Source of the DNA: Hofstenia miamia
Lineage: Eukaryota > Xenacoelomorpha > Acoela
Direction of reading: 5' to 3'
Assembly: GCA_004352715.1 (NCBI GenBank)
Contig: SCFE01000069.1
Span: forward strand, 575,286-639,285
DNA length: 64,000 nt
Shown here: positions 47,052 to 58,664 of the stretch, in pieces
Layout of the letters: each line of letters begins with the position of its first letter
Position numbering within the stretch: the stretch's first letter is position 1
The notes under the pieces: generated by a model
Seen by the model: the letters and a program-made list of their open reading frames with translations, nothing else
What the model was told of the DNA's origin: nothing
Database searches by the model: none
Translations under genes and position numbers: made by a program

Positions 47052-47184
47052 GTATTTTAAAGAAGAAGATGGTGTGTATATTCTTGTTATTGATGAGGTG
47101 ACACGTACAGATGCAGGATGGTACACATGTTCAGCTCAAAATCTAGCAGGGGTTGATTCAGTAACATGCAAAATTGATGTTCAA
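47052..47184 (+). CDS. Exon encoding the C-terminal half of an Ig (I-set) domain
   Basis: A pyrimidine-rich acceptor ending GCTTAAG precedes YFKEEDGVYILVIDEVTRTD and then AGWYTCSAQNLAGVDSVTCK. This shows strands E-G of an I-set immunoglobulin domain with the hallmark DAGWYTC, which supplies the second disulphide cysteine and the tyrosine corner. The strand B/C half (first Cys, Trp) should lie upstream in or before the gap. A weak donor GTTATG follows IDVQ in phase 1, the usual phase for Ig boundaries. The sequence resembles Ig domains of muscle scaffold proteins (titin, palladin, MLCK group), but one half-domain cannot fix the family. A link to the mini-exons at 1.8-8.8 kb is unproven. Confidence 0.75.
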
Positions 47185-48177
47185 GGTTATGGAAACCATT
47201 TTAAAAAAGGTAGACTACGTAAAATGTTTTTCATTGTGTTCATCTGCTACATGAATATGGAAATAGTTTATCTGTGGTATGAGTAAGTCTTCTTAAAGTA
47301 TTGGAATTACTATAAAAGTTATTTTTGTGTAGGCAAGCATTGAGCTCCATTTATAGCCTTTATATACACAATTGATCTTTTTGAAACTCTCAAGAAGTGT
47401 CAGTTTTTCATGGACTAATTTTTTTAAGATCGCCATAACTTTGTAACCCTTGACCCTATCTGCATAATTTTTCGTCAAAAGTTGCAGAACAAATTAAAGA
47501 AAAAAGTCAAGGAAGGATTGTTTATTTAAAAAATACAGAAACAGGTGAAATCGGCCCTCAGGTTTAATGTGCATGCTGAATGCAAAATTTGAAATATAAT
47601 AATTTTTGATACAAAAGTTGTAGTTGGAGAAGAAATTGTCAACAACTTTATTGGAGTTTGGTATAGAAATAAAACTGTAAAATGTTCATTATAGTTTCTA
47701 GACCATGGGCTTGAATATTTTCAAACTGGTTTCACTATGCTCCACACCCTTTGAAGTTTAATCATTTAATCATAAAAAACTCTTGCGGTAGAAAAGATAG
47801 TCGTGTAAACGTTACCTCATTAAGTATTGAGATTATAATCGAACTGTATATGATAATAAATTCGAAATTAGATGAGCTTTGATTTCTTTATATCATTACT
47901 AAGATTTCTAGGCGTATAATTAAAATAAAAATGTCAAAATCTACTTTCTCAAATAATTAGTTATACCAGCTACAATTTATCAAGTAGTAAGACCGTCATA
48001 TGAATATACCGAGTTTTGCGGAGCGTCATATGAATTTTATTAAGAACTTTGGAAGTGAAAAAGTTTGTCATTTAGAAGGCAACGTCTGAAAATGCTAAAA
48101 AGGTATAGTTTGTGATGTAAGACTAATTTTCTTTAACATTCGTGTTCTATTCTTGTCAATTCTGTTTGGTGGATGTG
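47185..48177. other. Intron-like or intergenic AT-rich stretch
   Basis: No further Ig exon or other motif was found before the gap. Confidence 0.4.
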
Positions 48178-49177
48178 NNNNNNNNNNNNNNNNNNNNNNN
48201 NNNNNNNNNNNNNNNNNNNNNNNNNNNNNNNNNNNNNNNNNNNNNNNNNNNNNNNNNNNNNNNNNNNNNNNNNNNNNNNNNNNNNNNNNNNNNNNNNNNN
48301 NNNNNNNNNNNNNNNNNNNNNNNNNNNNNNNNNNNNNNNNNNNNNNNNNNNNNNNNNNNNNNNNNNNNNNNNNNNNNNNNNNNNNNNNNNNNNNNNNNNN
48401 NNNNNNNNNNNNNNNNNNNNNNNNNNNNNNNNNNNNNNNNNNNNNNNNNNNNNNNNNNNNNNNNNNNNNNNNNNNNNNNNNNNNNNNNNNNNNNNNNNNN
48501 NNNNNNNNNNNNNNNNNNNNNNNNNNNNNNNNNNNNNNNNNNNNNNNNNNNNNNNNNNNNNNNNNNNNNNNNNNNNNNNNNNNNNNNNNNNNNNNNNNNN
48601 NNNNNNNNNNNNNNNNNNNNNNNNNNNNNNNNNNNNNNNNNNNNNNNNNNNNNNNNNNNNNNNNNNNNNNNNNNNNNNNNNNNNNNNNNNNNNNNNNNNN
48701 NNNNNNNNNNNNNNNNNNNNNNNNNNNNNNNNNNNNNNNNNNNNNNNNNNNNNNNNNNNNNNNNNNNNNNNNNNNNNNNNNNNNNNNNNNNNNNNNNNNN
48801 NNNNNNNNNNNNNNNNNNNNNNNNNNNNNNNNNNNNNNNNNNNNNNNNNNNNNNNNNNNNNNNNNNNNNNNNNNNNNNNNNNNNNNNNNNNNNNNNNNNN
48901 NNNNNNNNNNNNNNNNNNNNNNNNNNNNNNNNNNNNNNNNNNNNNNNNNNNNNNNNNNNNNNNNNNNNNNNNNNNNNNNNNNNNNNNNNNNNNNNNNNNN
49001 NNNNNNNNNNNNNNNNNNNNNNNNNNNNNNNNNNNNNNNNNNNNNNNNNNNNNNNNNNNNNNNNNNNNNNNNNNNNNNNNNNNNNNNNNNNNNNNNNNNN
49101 NNNNNNNNNNNNNNNNNNNNNNNNNNNNNNNNNNNNNNNNNNNNNNNNNNNNNNNNNNNNNNNNNNNNNNNNNNNNN
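48178..49177. other. Assembly gap, exactly 1000 N
   Basis: A placeholder gap; sequence resumes in an (AT)n run at 49178. Confidence 0.99.
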
Positions 49178-49374
49178 CATATATATATATATATATATCA
49201 AGTGCGATCGATATAAAAGGCCATCCAGCCGAGAATATACTAAAAATGAGGGCTGATTGTGTTTATATAAACGAACTTTAAAAATACTGCTTCAATCAAA
49301 TAAAATTTATTAATATATACATGTAAGTAAATTGAAACACAAAAAAAATTATGACTCTTCTAAAAACAATCACT

Positions 49375-49892
49375 TTTTAAATTTATCATACTGAACATGG
49401 TTATATTTAGCAACATCATACGACTTTTTACAAAATCGTTTAAATAATATATTTGCTAAAGTACAAAACAGCTTATTCGAAACATCGTCATCCATTAGCG
49501 CTTTGTTTGAAATTTTACTTAATACTAAAATCAAAGTCTTTCAACACGAAATTTCAACTTCCAAGTAATCTTTAAAGAAACAAACACTTAACATTACAAA
49601 TTGAAATAATGCATCATTAGGGAAGGCGAGTTCTCCCCTATTCAGTTCTTTGGTGAATTTTGAACAATCTTTATATTGGTACATGTATCTGAAAAATCTG
49701 GGAATTTTTGGCAATGTAGCCAGCCACAAAGAACAAACCCATTTTTTCATCTTCATTTATATCGGGAATAATTTCTGTCGAAATTTCGAATCCTAATTCT
49801 TCAGATTTTGTCAAACCTCGGTTAGAAAATTGACAACTAGCCCAGAATGACCAGTAGATAAATGCATTCCTACATTGAAAAGTTGCATGCAT
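49375..49892 (-). pseudogene. P-element-like (THAP/P-type) transposase C-terminal remnant
   Basis: On the minus strand, FFVAGYIAK is followed after a frameshift near 49690 by CSKFTKELNRGELAFPNDAL and, further on, KLFCTLANILFKRFCKKSYD, ending in a stop at about 49375. This is the order of the 'xxxGYxxxK...C..C...L..RG.L..P' C-terminal region of P-element-type transposases, including domesticated THAP9-like proteins. It lies directly beside the left LTR at 49941. The catalytic part is not recognisable in the window. Confidence 0.65.
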
Positions 49893-49940
49893 CTATTTGA
49901 AAAGTTTGATTAATTTTCTCATGTGAAATTAAATAGCATG

Positions 49941-50843
49941 TGTAATATCCTCTACCAGGCATTATCACCGTTTATCTACTGTTACTTTATAACGTTAGCT
50001 GTGTTGTTGAGGGTAGGGATTTACTTGTTGTTACTGCTCGATTAGTTTCTTCTGTCATCTTATGTAACCTCAATTAACTGTTCACTTTTTAGGTTACGAA
50101 GCCATGTGGTAACCCCCATAACGATCTTCTAGTGGGCATCTGCCCGAAGCGGATCTCCACATCCAATTTCACCATTCCATCTGATGCTTGAGTGCCACTT
50201 CTCAGCTCAATCAAGATAGCTTATGTGTACCCTACATTAGCTCAGTGCTTACTCAAGACATGACACAACTCGACTTAAACTCTATTGTGTAAAAGTGTTA
50301 TATCCATTTGCAACCTGAACTGTTACTAGTTAGATTTAAACTCTTGAGTTACCCAGTACTGCTAGAGTAGCTAAAGCTCCCCCACAATTCTACATGTGAC
50401 CCTGACGTGATTCTGGACCAATTAGGGTGTCAGTTAAACTCTCTACTCTATTCTGTTAAAGTGTGCAGGTGAATAAATGCCTGGAGATGAACTCTGATTT
50501 TGAAGCTTGCATACATACCAAAGCAGTCATCTGGTTTTCACCTGGTGATTGTGACATGGTGCTGAGCTGTTATTGTTTCTCTATTGTATTTGGTTTTGTT
50601 CTTTCTCTTTGGTGTGAGCCAGCTGGGATAGTTGTTTCCCCTGGCCATGAATTAACTTCACTACCAACTGATGCATAACTTTGCCTCTTATGTTATTTTT
50701 ACACTGCAGTTCTGTGCTTTGCTTCTGTCACCAAGCTTTGATGTTGTTTTTACTCATTTTGGTTGTTATCTTGTTGTTGTCTAATTCTTCTAGAATTTGG
50801 ATTTAATACCATACCCTACACTGTGCTGTTACTGTTACTAGTT
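49941..50843 (+). repeat. Left LTR of an LTR retrotransposon
   Basis: It begins TGTAATATCCTCTACC and matches 51426-52305 over at least 900 bp in direct orientation. It starts with the TG typical of LTRs; the 3' boundary is at or beyond 50843 because the right copy is cut by the gap. The left copy contains a 28-bp segment near 50550 that the right copy lacks. The frame at 50463-50678 inside is not considered a gene. Confidence 0.75.
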
Positions 50844-51425
50844 TTTTTTCTCTGAAACTGGTTAGAATTTCTCTTTATTGGTTGGAATTGTTTTCTGAAT
50901 TTTCTTACTGTTTTTCTTCCTAAATGGAATTTAGTGTTTTTTCTTGAAATGGGACTCCCACTCAAGGTTTCCCCAGTGTGAGCACTAGCAGCCAGGAAAC
51001 TGCTCCTCACACCACTGGAATTAGTTCTGTTGTTTCTGCTTTGTCTTTTGATCCTTATTTCACCCTTCCACAGACACCACTGTCTCTGGAACCTCAGAAC
51101 ACTGAGATTGATCAGCTTCAAGCTGCCTGGGCTGAAGAAACTGGTCAACGTCTTGCTTGTGAGCAATGCCTAGATTCACTTCAAGCTGAAATGCAAGAAT
51201 GGGCCCATCATACCCAATTGGAAATGCAACTCCAGAATTGGCAACGCCTCCATCTACCTCTCCACTGTGAAAGAGCAGCCCACCTCACTCTTATTTTCCC
51301 AGTCTAGATCTTTGAAGTATATAACTCCACACAATTGACACTGCAATTCATTACCCCTGTTACCTCCTTCACAGCTGGAAAGCCCACCTTTATGCAGTCA
51401 GCTTTGACTCAAGTTCCCATACTGA
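50844..51425 (+). mobile_element. Internal region of a small LTR retrotransposon
   Basis: Only about 0.5 kb lies between the direct repeats, far too little for gag-pol, so this is a non-autonomous (TRIM-like) or deleted copy. A 110-codon plus frame at 50978-51307 includes STSSQETAPHTTGISSVVSA and a glutamine/glutamate-rich stretch likely to form a coiled coil (IDQLQAAWAEETGQRLACEQ). It could be a gag remnant. No convincing primer-binding site or polypurine tract was identified. Confidence 0.6.
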
Positions 51426-52305
51426 TGTAACATCCTCTACCAGGCATTCTCACTGTTTGTCTACTGTTAGTTTATAACATTAGCTGTGTTATTGCAGGTA
51501 AGGATTTACTTGCTGTTACTGCTTGACTAGTTTCTTCTGTTAACTTATGTAACCTAGAATTAACTGCTTACTTTTTAGGTGATGAAGCCATGTGGTAACC
51601 TTCATAATGATCTCCTAGTGGGCATCTGCCCAAAGTGGATCTCCACATCCAGTTTCACCATTCCATCCGATGCTTGAGTGTGACTTCTCAGCTCAATCAA
51701 GATAGCTTATGTGTACCCTACATTAGCTCAGTGCTTACTCAAGACATGACACAACTCGACTTAAACTCTATTGTGTAAAAGTGTTATATCCATTTGCAAC
51801 CTGAACTGTTACTAGTTAGATTTAAACTCTTGAGTTACCCAGTACTGCTAGAGTAGCTAAAGCTCCCCCACAATTCTACATGTGACCCTGACGTGATTCT
51901 GGACCAATTAGGGTGTCAGTTAAACTCTCTACTCTATTCTGTTGAAGTGTGTAGGTGGATAAATGCCTGGAGATGAACTCTGATTTTGAAGCTTGCATAC
52001 ATACCAAAGCAGTCATCTGGTTTTCACCTGGTGATTGTGTCTATTGTATTTGGTTTTGTTCTTTCTCTTTGGTGTGAGCCAGCTGGGATAGTTGTTTCCC
52101 CTGGCCATGAATTAACTTCCCTACCAACTGATGCATAACTTTGCCTCTTATGTTATTTTTACACTGCAGTTCTGTGCTTGGAGGCTGTCACCAAGCTTTG
52201 ATGTTGTTTTTACTCATTTTGGTTGTTATCTTGTTGTTGTCTAATTCTTCTAGAATTTGGATTTAATACCATACCCTACACTGTGCTGTTACTGTTACTA
52301 GTTTT
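51426..52305 (+). repeat. Right LTR, truncated by a gap
   Basis: It begins TGTAACATCCTCTACC. The first roughly 255 bp differ from the left LTR at about thirty positions by eye, whereas the next 261 bp (51683-51943 against 50197-50457) are identical. The end and the flanking target duplication are hidden by the gap. Confidence 0.75.
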
Positions 52306-53305
52306 NNNNNNNNNNNNNNNNNNNNNNNNNNNNNNNNNNNNNNNNNNNNNNNNNNNNNNNNNNNNNNNNNNNNNNNNNNNNNNNNNNNNNNNNNNNNNNN
52401 NNNNNNNNNNNNNNNNNNNNNNNNNNNNNNNNNNNNNNNNNNNNNNNNNNNNNNNNNNNNNNNNNNNNNNNNNNNNNNNNNNNNNNNNNNNNNNNNNNNN
52501 NNNNNNNNNNNNNNNNNNNNNNNNNNNNNNNNNNNNNNNNNNNNNNNNNNNNNNNNNNNNNNNNNNNNNNNNNNNNNNNNNNNNNNNNNNNNNNNNNNNN
52601 NNNNNNNNNNNNNNNNNNNNNNNNNNNNNNNNNNNNNNNNNNNNNNNNNNNNNNNNNNNNNNNNNNNNNNNNNNNNNNNNNNNNNNNNNNNNNNNNNNNN
52701 NNNNNNNNNNNNNNNNNNNNNNNNNNNNNNNNNNNNNNNNNNNNNNNNNNNNNNNNNNNNNNNNNNNNNNNNNNNNNNNNNNNNNNNNNNNNNNNNNNNN
52801 NNNNNNNNNNNNNNNNNNNNNNNNNNNNNNNNNNNNNNNNNNNNNNNNNNNNNNNNNNNNNNNNNNNNNNNNNNNNNNNNNNNNNNNNNNNNNNNNNNNN
52901 NNNNNNNNNNNNNNNNNNNNNNNNNNNNNNNNNNNNNNNNNNNNNNNNNNNNNNNNNNNNNNNNNNNNNNNNNNNNNNNNNNNNNNNNNNNNNNNNNNNN
53001 NNNNNNNNNNNNNNNNNNNNNNNNNNNNNNNNNNNNNNNNNNNNNNNNNNNNNNNNNNNNNNNNNNNNNNNNNNNNNNNNNNNNNNNNNNNNNNNNNNNN
53101 NNNNNNNNNNNNNNNNNNNNNNNNNNNNNNNNNNNNNNNNNNNNNNNNNNNNNNNNNNNNNNNNNNNNNNNNNNNNNNNNNNNNNNNNNNNNNNNNNNNN
53201 NNNNNNNNNNNNNNNNNNNNNNNNNNNNNNNNNNNNNNNNNNNNNNNNNNNNNNNNNNNNNNNNNNNNNNNNNNNNNNNNNNNNNNNNNNNNNNNNNNNN
53301 NNNNN
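52306..53305. other. Assembly gap, exactly 1000 N
   Basis: A placeholder gap hiding the 3' end of the LTR element. Confidence 0.99.
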
Positions 53306-54316
53306 TGCTAAACATTTTTTAGGCCTATGTAATATTTTTCCGTTGTAAATAAAAAAATTGAGCACAGTTCTATTATTACAAAATACCCAGCTTTTTCTCT
53401 GAGGATGGGACTATTTATATTTATATATATATATATATATATGCATATACGCAAAATTAGAAGCCAATATTCTGATAGTGTAATGTAAATATATATATAT
53501 ATATATATACTGTATTTATATATATATATATAGTGTATTTATGAAACTATTTTTAGAAATGTTGTACAATGTTGCGGCTTGCTAAATCTGCGCATTCTTC
53601 TAAATTCAGTTTTTCAAGAGTATATGATACTAATGTATATGTTCAAAACCTTTAAGAAATTATATAGCTTTAACTACAAATGTAGTCTAATTTATCAATT
53701 TTAGCCCAATTCCAGACTTGCGCAGTTATATCTATGACTTCAACTCCTGGTAACATAGAAAAATGGACAGGACTGGGGATCATTTCGTATTTGAGTTGTG
53801 CTGCCGCAAAGTAGCGTTAGTTAGTTTGCAACTTGCCACAATTCGAATTATTATTAGCTTTATAATTCATAATATTTCACTACAAGTTAAGGAATATAGA
53901 AAGCGTGTTCAAATTATTTTCGTTTTAGCAAAACATAATTTATAAACATTTCATTCAAAATGACTATGTTTCTCATTCATAGTTTGAGTTAAGATGTCCA
54001 TTAAATTACCCCTTGTTAAATACAAAATTCGGTGGTGAAAGCATAATATATTTTCTGCTCATTAACTGTGTAGTACACCAATGCTATATAAATTTACTAA
54101 GCAAGACAATAATGCTTCTTGAATCTGGAGTCTTAATTATATATTTCAGTAAGATTTAAGTCAATCTTAAATAATTGGCAAATTATTGGCAATTTTGCTT
54201 TTTGAGCAGAGTGCACTAATCGATTGTATAAAGTATTCAATAGATTAAATATTTTCCAATTATTGCAATAATTTAATTTTGTCTACCTCTGGGGACATAG
54301 ATTAGAACCAATACTT
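53306..54316. other. AT-rich stretch with AT microsatellites
   Basis: (TA)n runs lie at 53421-53442, 53489-53509 and 53515-53532. No gene was recognised. Confidence 0.5.
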
Positions 54317-54342
54317 AATATATATATATATATATATATATN

Positions 54343-54928
54343 CGTTGTTTCCTGTTGCTGAGAAAGGATATTATCCAGTTAATAGTCCTAGATCTTACGC
54401 CGATTTCTATCAGCTTTTTCACCAAGAGGGGATGACTAACGAAGTCAAAGGCTTTTCTAAGATCGAAGAATAATGCGCGTATGAAACGTTCGTTAGATTC
54501 AAGCTGATTCAACCAGTGGTGATAGAAACTAATTAATACATTTACAGTAGACCCGCCTGGCATAACTCCATATTGGCTAAGATCAAGTACATTCAATACT
54601 TTTCCCTTCAGCTCTTTTTCTATTATTATATCTTCTATTAATGTAGAAATCGAGGGCGTCAGTGAGATTGGTCTTAGATCGGAGCCAGGACTTGATACTG
54701 GGCTTGTTTTAGCAATTGGAACAACTTCTGCTACTCTGAAAGGAATTGCACATGTTTCGCGTAAGGAAGCATTAAGAGCGATATGGGCAGAGCCAATTCA
54801 CAACTAAATTTCTTTAGCAGCCAGCATGGTATTACTCTCATCTTGTAATCAGGCCCACTCGACTTCCGAGGGCACACCTTNAATGCTTCAGCATAAGCAT
54901 ACGTAAATCGTAATAAGATCAAACGCAA
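54343..54928 (-). pseudogene. LINE reverse transcriptase, N-terminal half (copy 1)
   Basis: On the minus strand this reads RKSSGPDYK...IPCWLLKKFS, then EVVPIAKTSPVSSPGSDLRP and ISLTPS, then LDLSQYGVMPGGSTVNVLIS and FFDLRKAFDFVSHPLLVKKL. These are the fingers and first palm blocks of a non-LTR RT with the first catalytic Asp. Stops and shifts separate the segments, and single N bases lie at 54342 and 54882. The last 187 bp (54343-54529) match 56288-56471 closely, showing it is the same family as copy 2. Confidence 0.85.
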
Positions 54929-55740
54929 GAAAATTTAGTCACCTTAAATACAATAAAATCGAATTTAATTTGAATATAGAGGCGAATCTGTTCAATTTAA
55001 AAAAATGTGTCATCATAGAATATACACCTCAAAGCGTGAATATAAATATCTAGTCAAACACAATAACGAACCTACTATACTTATGCCTGATAAGAATGTA
55101 AAATATATTATAAATTATATATTTGTGGTGTAATGCTAACACATTCGTCATATAGAGGAACTACAAAATTCTGTAATTCTATACACGTTGATTTCTATTT
55201 TAATTTTTAATGCAACAAAAATATTTTTAGAATTGTCTCAGAGACACCTCTTGGGTGGTGTTGAAGATACCTTCTGATTCGTGGTTTAAGATAAATGCAG
55301 CTGTATACATGTACAGAAGATGTGAGTTCAAATCTCATCGAACCAATATTGCATCAGTCAGTTATTCAAAACGTTAGCATTGTATTACATTTTCTGCAAA
55401 CATGAAATATAGAAATTTAATTGTTTGAAAAGTCCGACATAGTAATATTTGAGCCAACTAGATTCGAAGCAGCATTTCTCAGTAAACTTTTCGGTAAACT
55501 AAGCCTGATATCATTTCACTATGGCTTAATACCAACGTTAACAATAGTGTGCTGTCTAAATGGGGAAACATTCACCTAAAAGAAATACCAGAAAACCATT
55601 GAATACAATCAGTCTACAACACATAAGTTAGAATGTTATCATTGACAATATAAATCTTATATAAAACTAGCTGCATGACCCCTGCTTTGCTCGGGAAATG
55701 CATTCAAAAAAGCAGAAAATTCTAAAATTCTATGCCTCCN
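54929..55740. other. AT-rich stretch with one tRNA-like sequence
   Basis: The only item of note is a tRNA-like 3' half at about 55318-55345. Otherwise no motif; a single N at 55740 marks a contig join. Confidence 0.4.
55245..55345 (+). ncRNA. Possible tRNA-derived (SINE-like) fragment
   Basis: GAGTTCAAATCTC at 55324-55336 resembles a Pol III B box, and the surrounding TGAG...CTCA would form a short T-arm stem. No convincing A box or acceptor pairing was found upstream, so it may be a degenerate tRNA, a tRNA-derived SINE or a chance match. Confidence 0.2.
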
Positions 55741-56471
55741 ATTTTGGGTTAACCCATAATGCCATAGCGGGACACAATACTCAAGCAGTGACCTGATTAA
55801 CGAGCCTCGGATAATAGATGATTTTGGGATACGCCGCTTCGCCGAAGTAGTTTTAGTAAAAATAACTTTTGGAAGCCTTATTTGTAATTTCGTTCACGTG
55901 GGTGGTCCACTTCAAATTTTTCTGAAACGTGACACCCAAAAGTTTGGCCGATGATACTCTCTTAATTGCAACAGATTCGTCCCATTGAACTTTAGGAGGC
56001 AATTGGAAATTCTTTAAGAAAAAATAGTGAGCTCTTTTGACTTCGTTGGGTTTAGCTCTGCATGGTTACTGCTACACCATTTGGCGACATGTCTGTCTTC
56101 AAAAGATTTGTTCTTAGATACGTATTGCCACGCAGTAGTATCATCGACATATTTCATGCGCGATTCCCATTCTCTTAACAAGGAATTCACGAACAAAATG
56201 AATAACCAAGGTCCCAATTTAGTGCCTTGAGGCACGCCAGCTAGAACCATTAACCAGTCGGATAGTTGGCCATTTGTTAGACGTACCCGTTGTTTCCTGT
56301 TGCTGAGAAAGGATATTATCCAGTTAATAGTCCTAGATCTTACGCCGATTTCTATCAGCTTTTTCACCAAGAGGGGATGACTAACGAAGTCCAAGGCTTT
56401 TCTAAGATCGAAGAAGAATGCGCGTATGAAACGTTCGTTAGATTCAAGCTGATTCAACCAGTGGTGATAGA
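55741..56471 (-). pseudogene. LINE reverse transcriptase, C-terminal half (copy 2)
   Basis: The minus-strand frame 56457-56014 runs from LESNERFIRAFFFDLRKALD through GVPQGTKLGPWLFILFVN to MKYVDDTTAW, the catalytic YVDD block. It then continues with SAKLLGVTFQKNLKWTTHVN towards the contig edge at 55740. This AGVPQGTKLGPWLF type is widespread in aquatic invertebrate LINEs of the CR1/Jockey group. The copy is 5' truncated at 56471, as LINEs often are, and is interrupted by stops near its 3' end. Confidence 0.9.
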
Positions 56472-58298
56472 CCGCAAAAATTTTTAAAATATTGACGAAT
56501 TGGACGCAAAGAAATACATTTCACCACTGCAGTTTTTAATTTCTTATTACTTTTTTTATTTAACCACTCAAAGGCAATTCTGAAAATTTGACGCGGAACT
56601 TTCTAACATGTCCCCTTGCCTACGCTACTGGTTATAGGCAAACATTTCATGAGAAATGGAAGCATCTCCGCTCTGTTGAGGGGACGTTCCCCCACTCCCC
56701 CCTCTGGGTGCGCCTCTGGCTTTAAAACTTAAATTAAAAATTATCAAATAAATTAAAAACATTTTGAATTGTAGGCACTTTTCAAAAGTTTAATAGCTTT
56801 AATCGAATCCTGGTCCAGCTAACTTCTCTTGACTTTTCACGAAAATTTGTACCTAAATTGTTTCTTATTTTTCAAAAAAACGTGGGGCCCGGGCCTAGGG
56901 CCTGACCAGCCCACTTACATAGGCATTAATGTATTAAGCCTTCTTACAACGTCATTACCATTCAATATTAGTTTCTGCGTTTTTATGAAGAAAATTATGC
57001 ATCCTCATTGTGATGTTTTTTTTGAAAATATATGACTAATTACAAGAGCTAACAAAATAAAAAAAGTAATTTTTGAAGTAAAGGTCGTCACATTTGTTAG
57101 AAATTTAATAGTTTTTATGCCTACGCATACATTTTAAAAAATTTCAGGTTAAAATGTACATTGTGGTCAAATTTTTATGTCAAATTTTTTTTGAAAAAAA
57201 ACAATGTATCGATGAATTTCGTATTAGCTATCAAAACCATATAATACAAAAATTGAACAACACTTTTTAATAGCAGAGTATGGGAAAATTGATGCTTTTT
57301 GGTCTTAAATATGTAAAAAAGATAGGTAGAGAGGTCAAAACCTCTACTTATAAGCCTAGAACCTCGTTTCCAATTCGTTTAGCTTTTAAAAATATACATT
57401 TCATGTTTGCAAAAACATGGGAAAATATCACTACCCAAATTTTAGCTATTAAAATCTTTATAAAGTGACATTACTAAGGGTGTCATTGTTGCGAGAACAA
57501 GAGCTGTTATCAATGAGGCTCTCATGCAAAAGCTAGTGCAAATCACAAATTACAATGAAATGAATTGGACTTGTAGAATGATGTGAGTCTGAATAAATCC
57601 CAATTTTGGATGCTTGGCAGAAAATTGAAAACTATATATTACATGACCTAATGCAATGGGCCCATTAAATCCTAGAGTATGTATTGCTGAAAATTGCGAA
57701 GTGCTCTCCAGCATTCGTGGAAAGATTCTCCTGAATGCTTAAAACAATAATGATTAAGATAATAAAAATTTTAAGGATAATATGGATATCCATATTGGTT
57801 CTTTTTTCAACCTAGTTGATTATATGTAGCATAGAATTCACAAATTCTACAAAAGCTCAAATATCTTTAGGGCAATTTTTTATGTAAAAAAATTAGGATT
57901 TTAATTCAAAATTTTTTGGTAAAAAAATTGCCCTACTATTTAGATAGCCATCAAAAAATATACTTGTCTGAGGTAAGTAAGAAAGGACTATGGACTTCGA
58001 AAATATTGTAATATAGGTACGGCACTAAATTTGCTGTGCAAACCCATGGATTCAAATTTTTCAGTTTCATCCTCAATGATTTGAAGAAAGGCCTCTGATA
58101 TCTCTTGGTGGCCTTTATCCAATGCAGACGCTGCATCTGCGCACGCAGACCGTAGCGTTTGTTTAATGACGCACAACAGGCAAATCTTGAATGTAATGCT
58201 TTAGGAAAGGTCACTAGTGAGTTAATGCCTAAAAATATAGACTTTTAAATTAAGTTCAAGAAAGCCATAGCCATAAAGCAAAGTTGGCAGCCTCGTTG
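56472..58298. other. Stretch without a supported gene
   Basis: GC-rich scraps at 56655-56725 and 56880-56915 (GGGGCCCGGGCCTAGGGCC) look like transposon debris. A minus frame at 58176-57988 (CADAASALDKGHQEISEAFL...) has a protein-like composition and ends near the LDLa fragment, but I do not recognise it. Confidence 0.35.
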
Positions 58299-58664
58299 CT
58301 AACGAGATTTAGCATTTGTCAGACATATTGCTTGCATTCTCATAAGACTGATCCCAGCAGTAGGCAATAAAAAAATAGGTACAAAACCATCAGAACACCA
58401 AGAAGAACAATCCAGTTCGTCGGTTCCATACAGACAATCTGGAACATTATTGCACATTTTTTTCTTGCCAATACACTTTAAAATCCTATCAATTGGAGAA
58501 AATATATCCATACAGTCGAAGTAGCAATATTTTAGACAGTCTCTTTCGTCTGATGCGGTGAGCACGCAATTAGTTTCATGATCACAGAGAAACATTGGAT
58601 CAATGTATTTTAAATTATTTCCACAATCAAAGAAAGGTATAATGAATAATATGTAATGATTTCT
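58299..58664 (-). pseudogene. Partial LDLa ectodomain, paralogue of the receptor at 30-38 kb
   Basis: The minus-strand frame starts with an open stretch PFFDCGNNLKYIDPMFLCDH that aligns with PPPFFDCGNELTCVDPVKHC of the 30140 exon. CYFDCMDIFSP...CIGKKKMCNNVPDC aligns with CYFKCNSPFSL...CVDKTQLCDNIVDC. So the first two LDLa modules correspond one to one. After SSWCSDGF the similarity fades and the frame ends at 58299 without the third module. No 7TM exon was found on the minus strand down to 54.9 kb. It may be a pseudogene, or a 5' exon of a second receptor whose other exons lie elsewhere. Confidence 0.7.
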
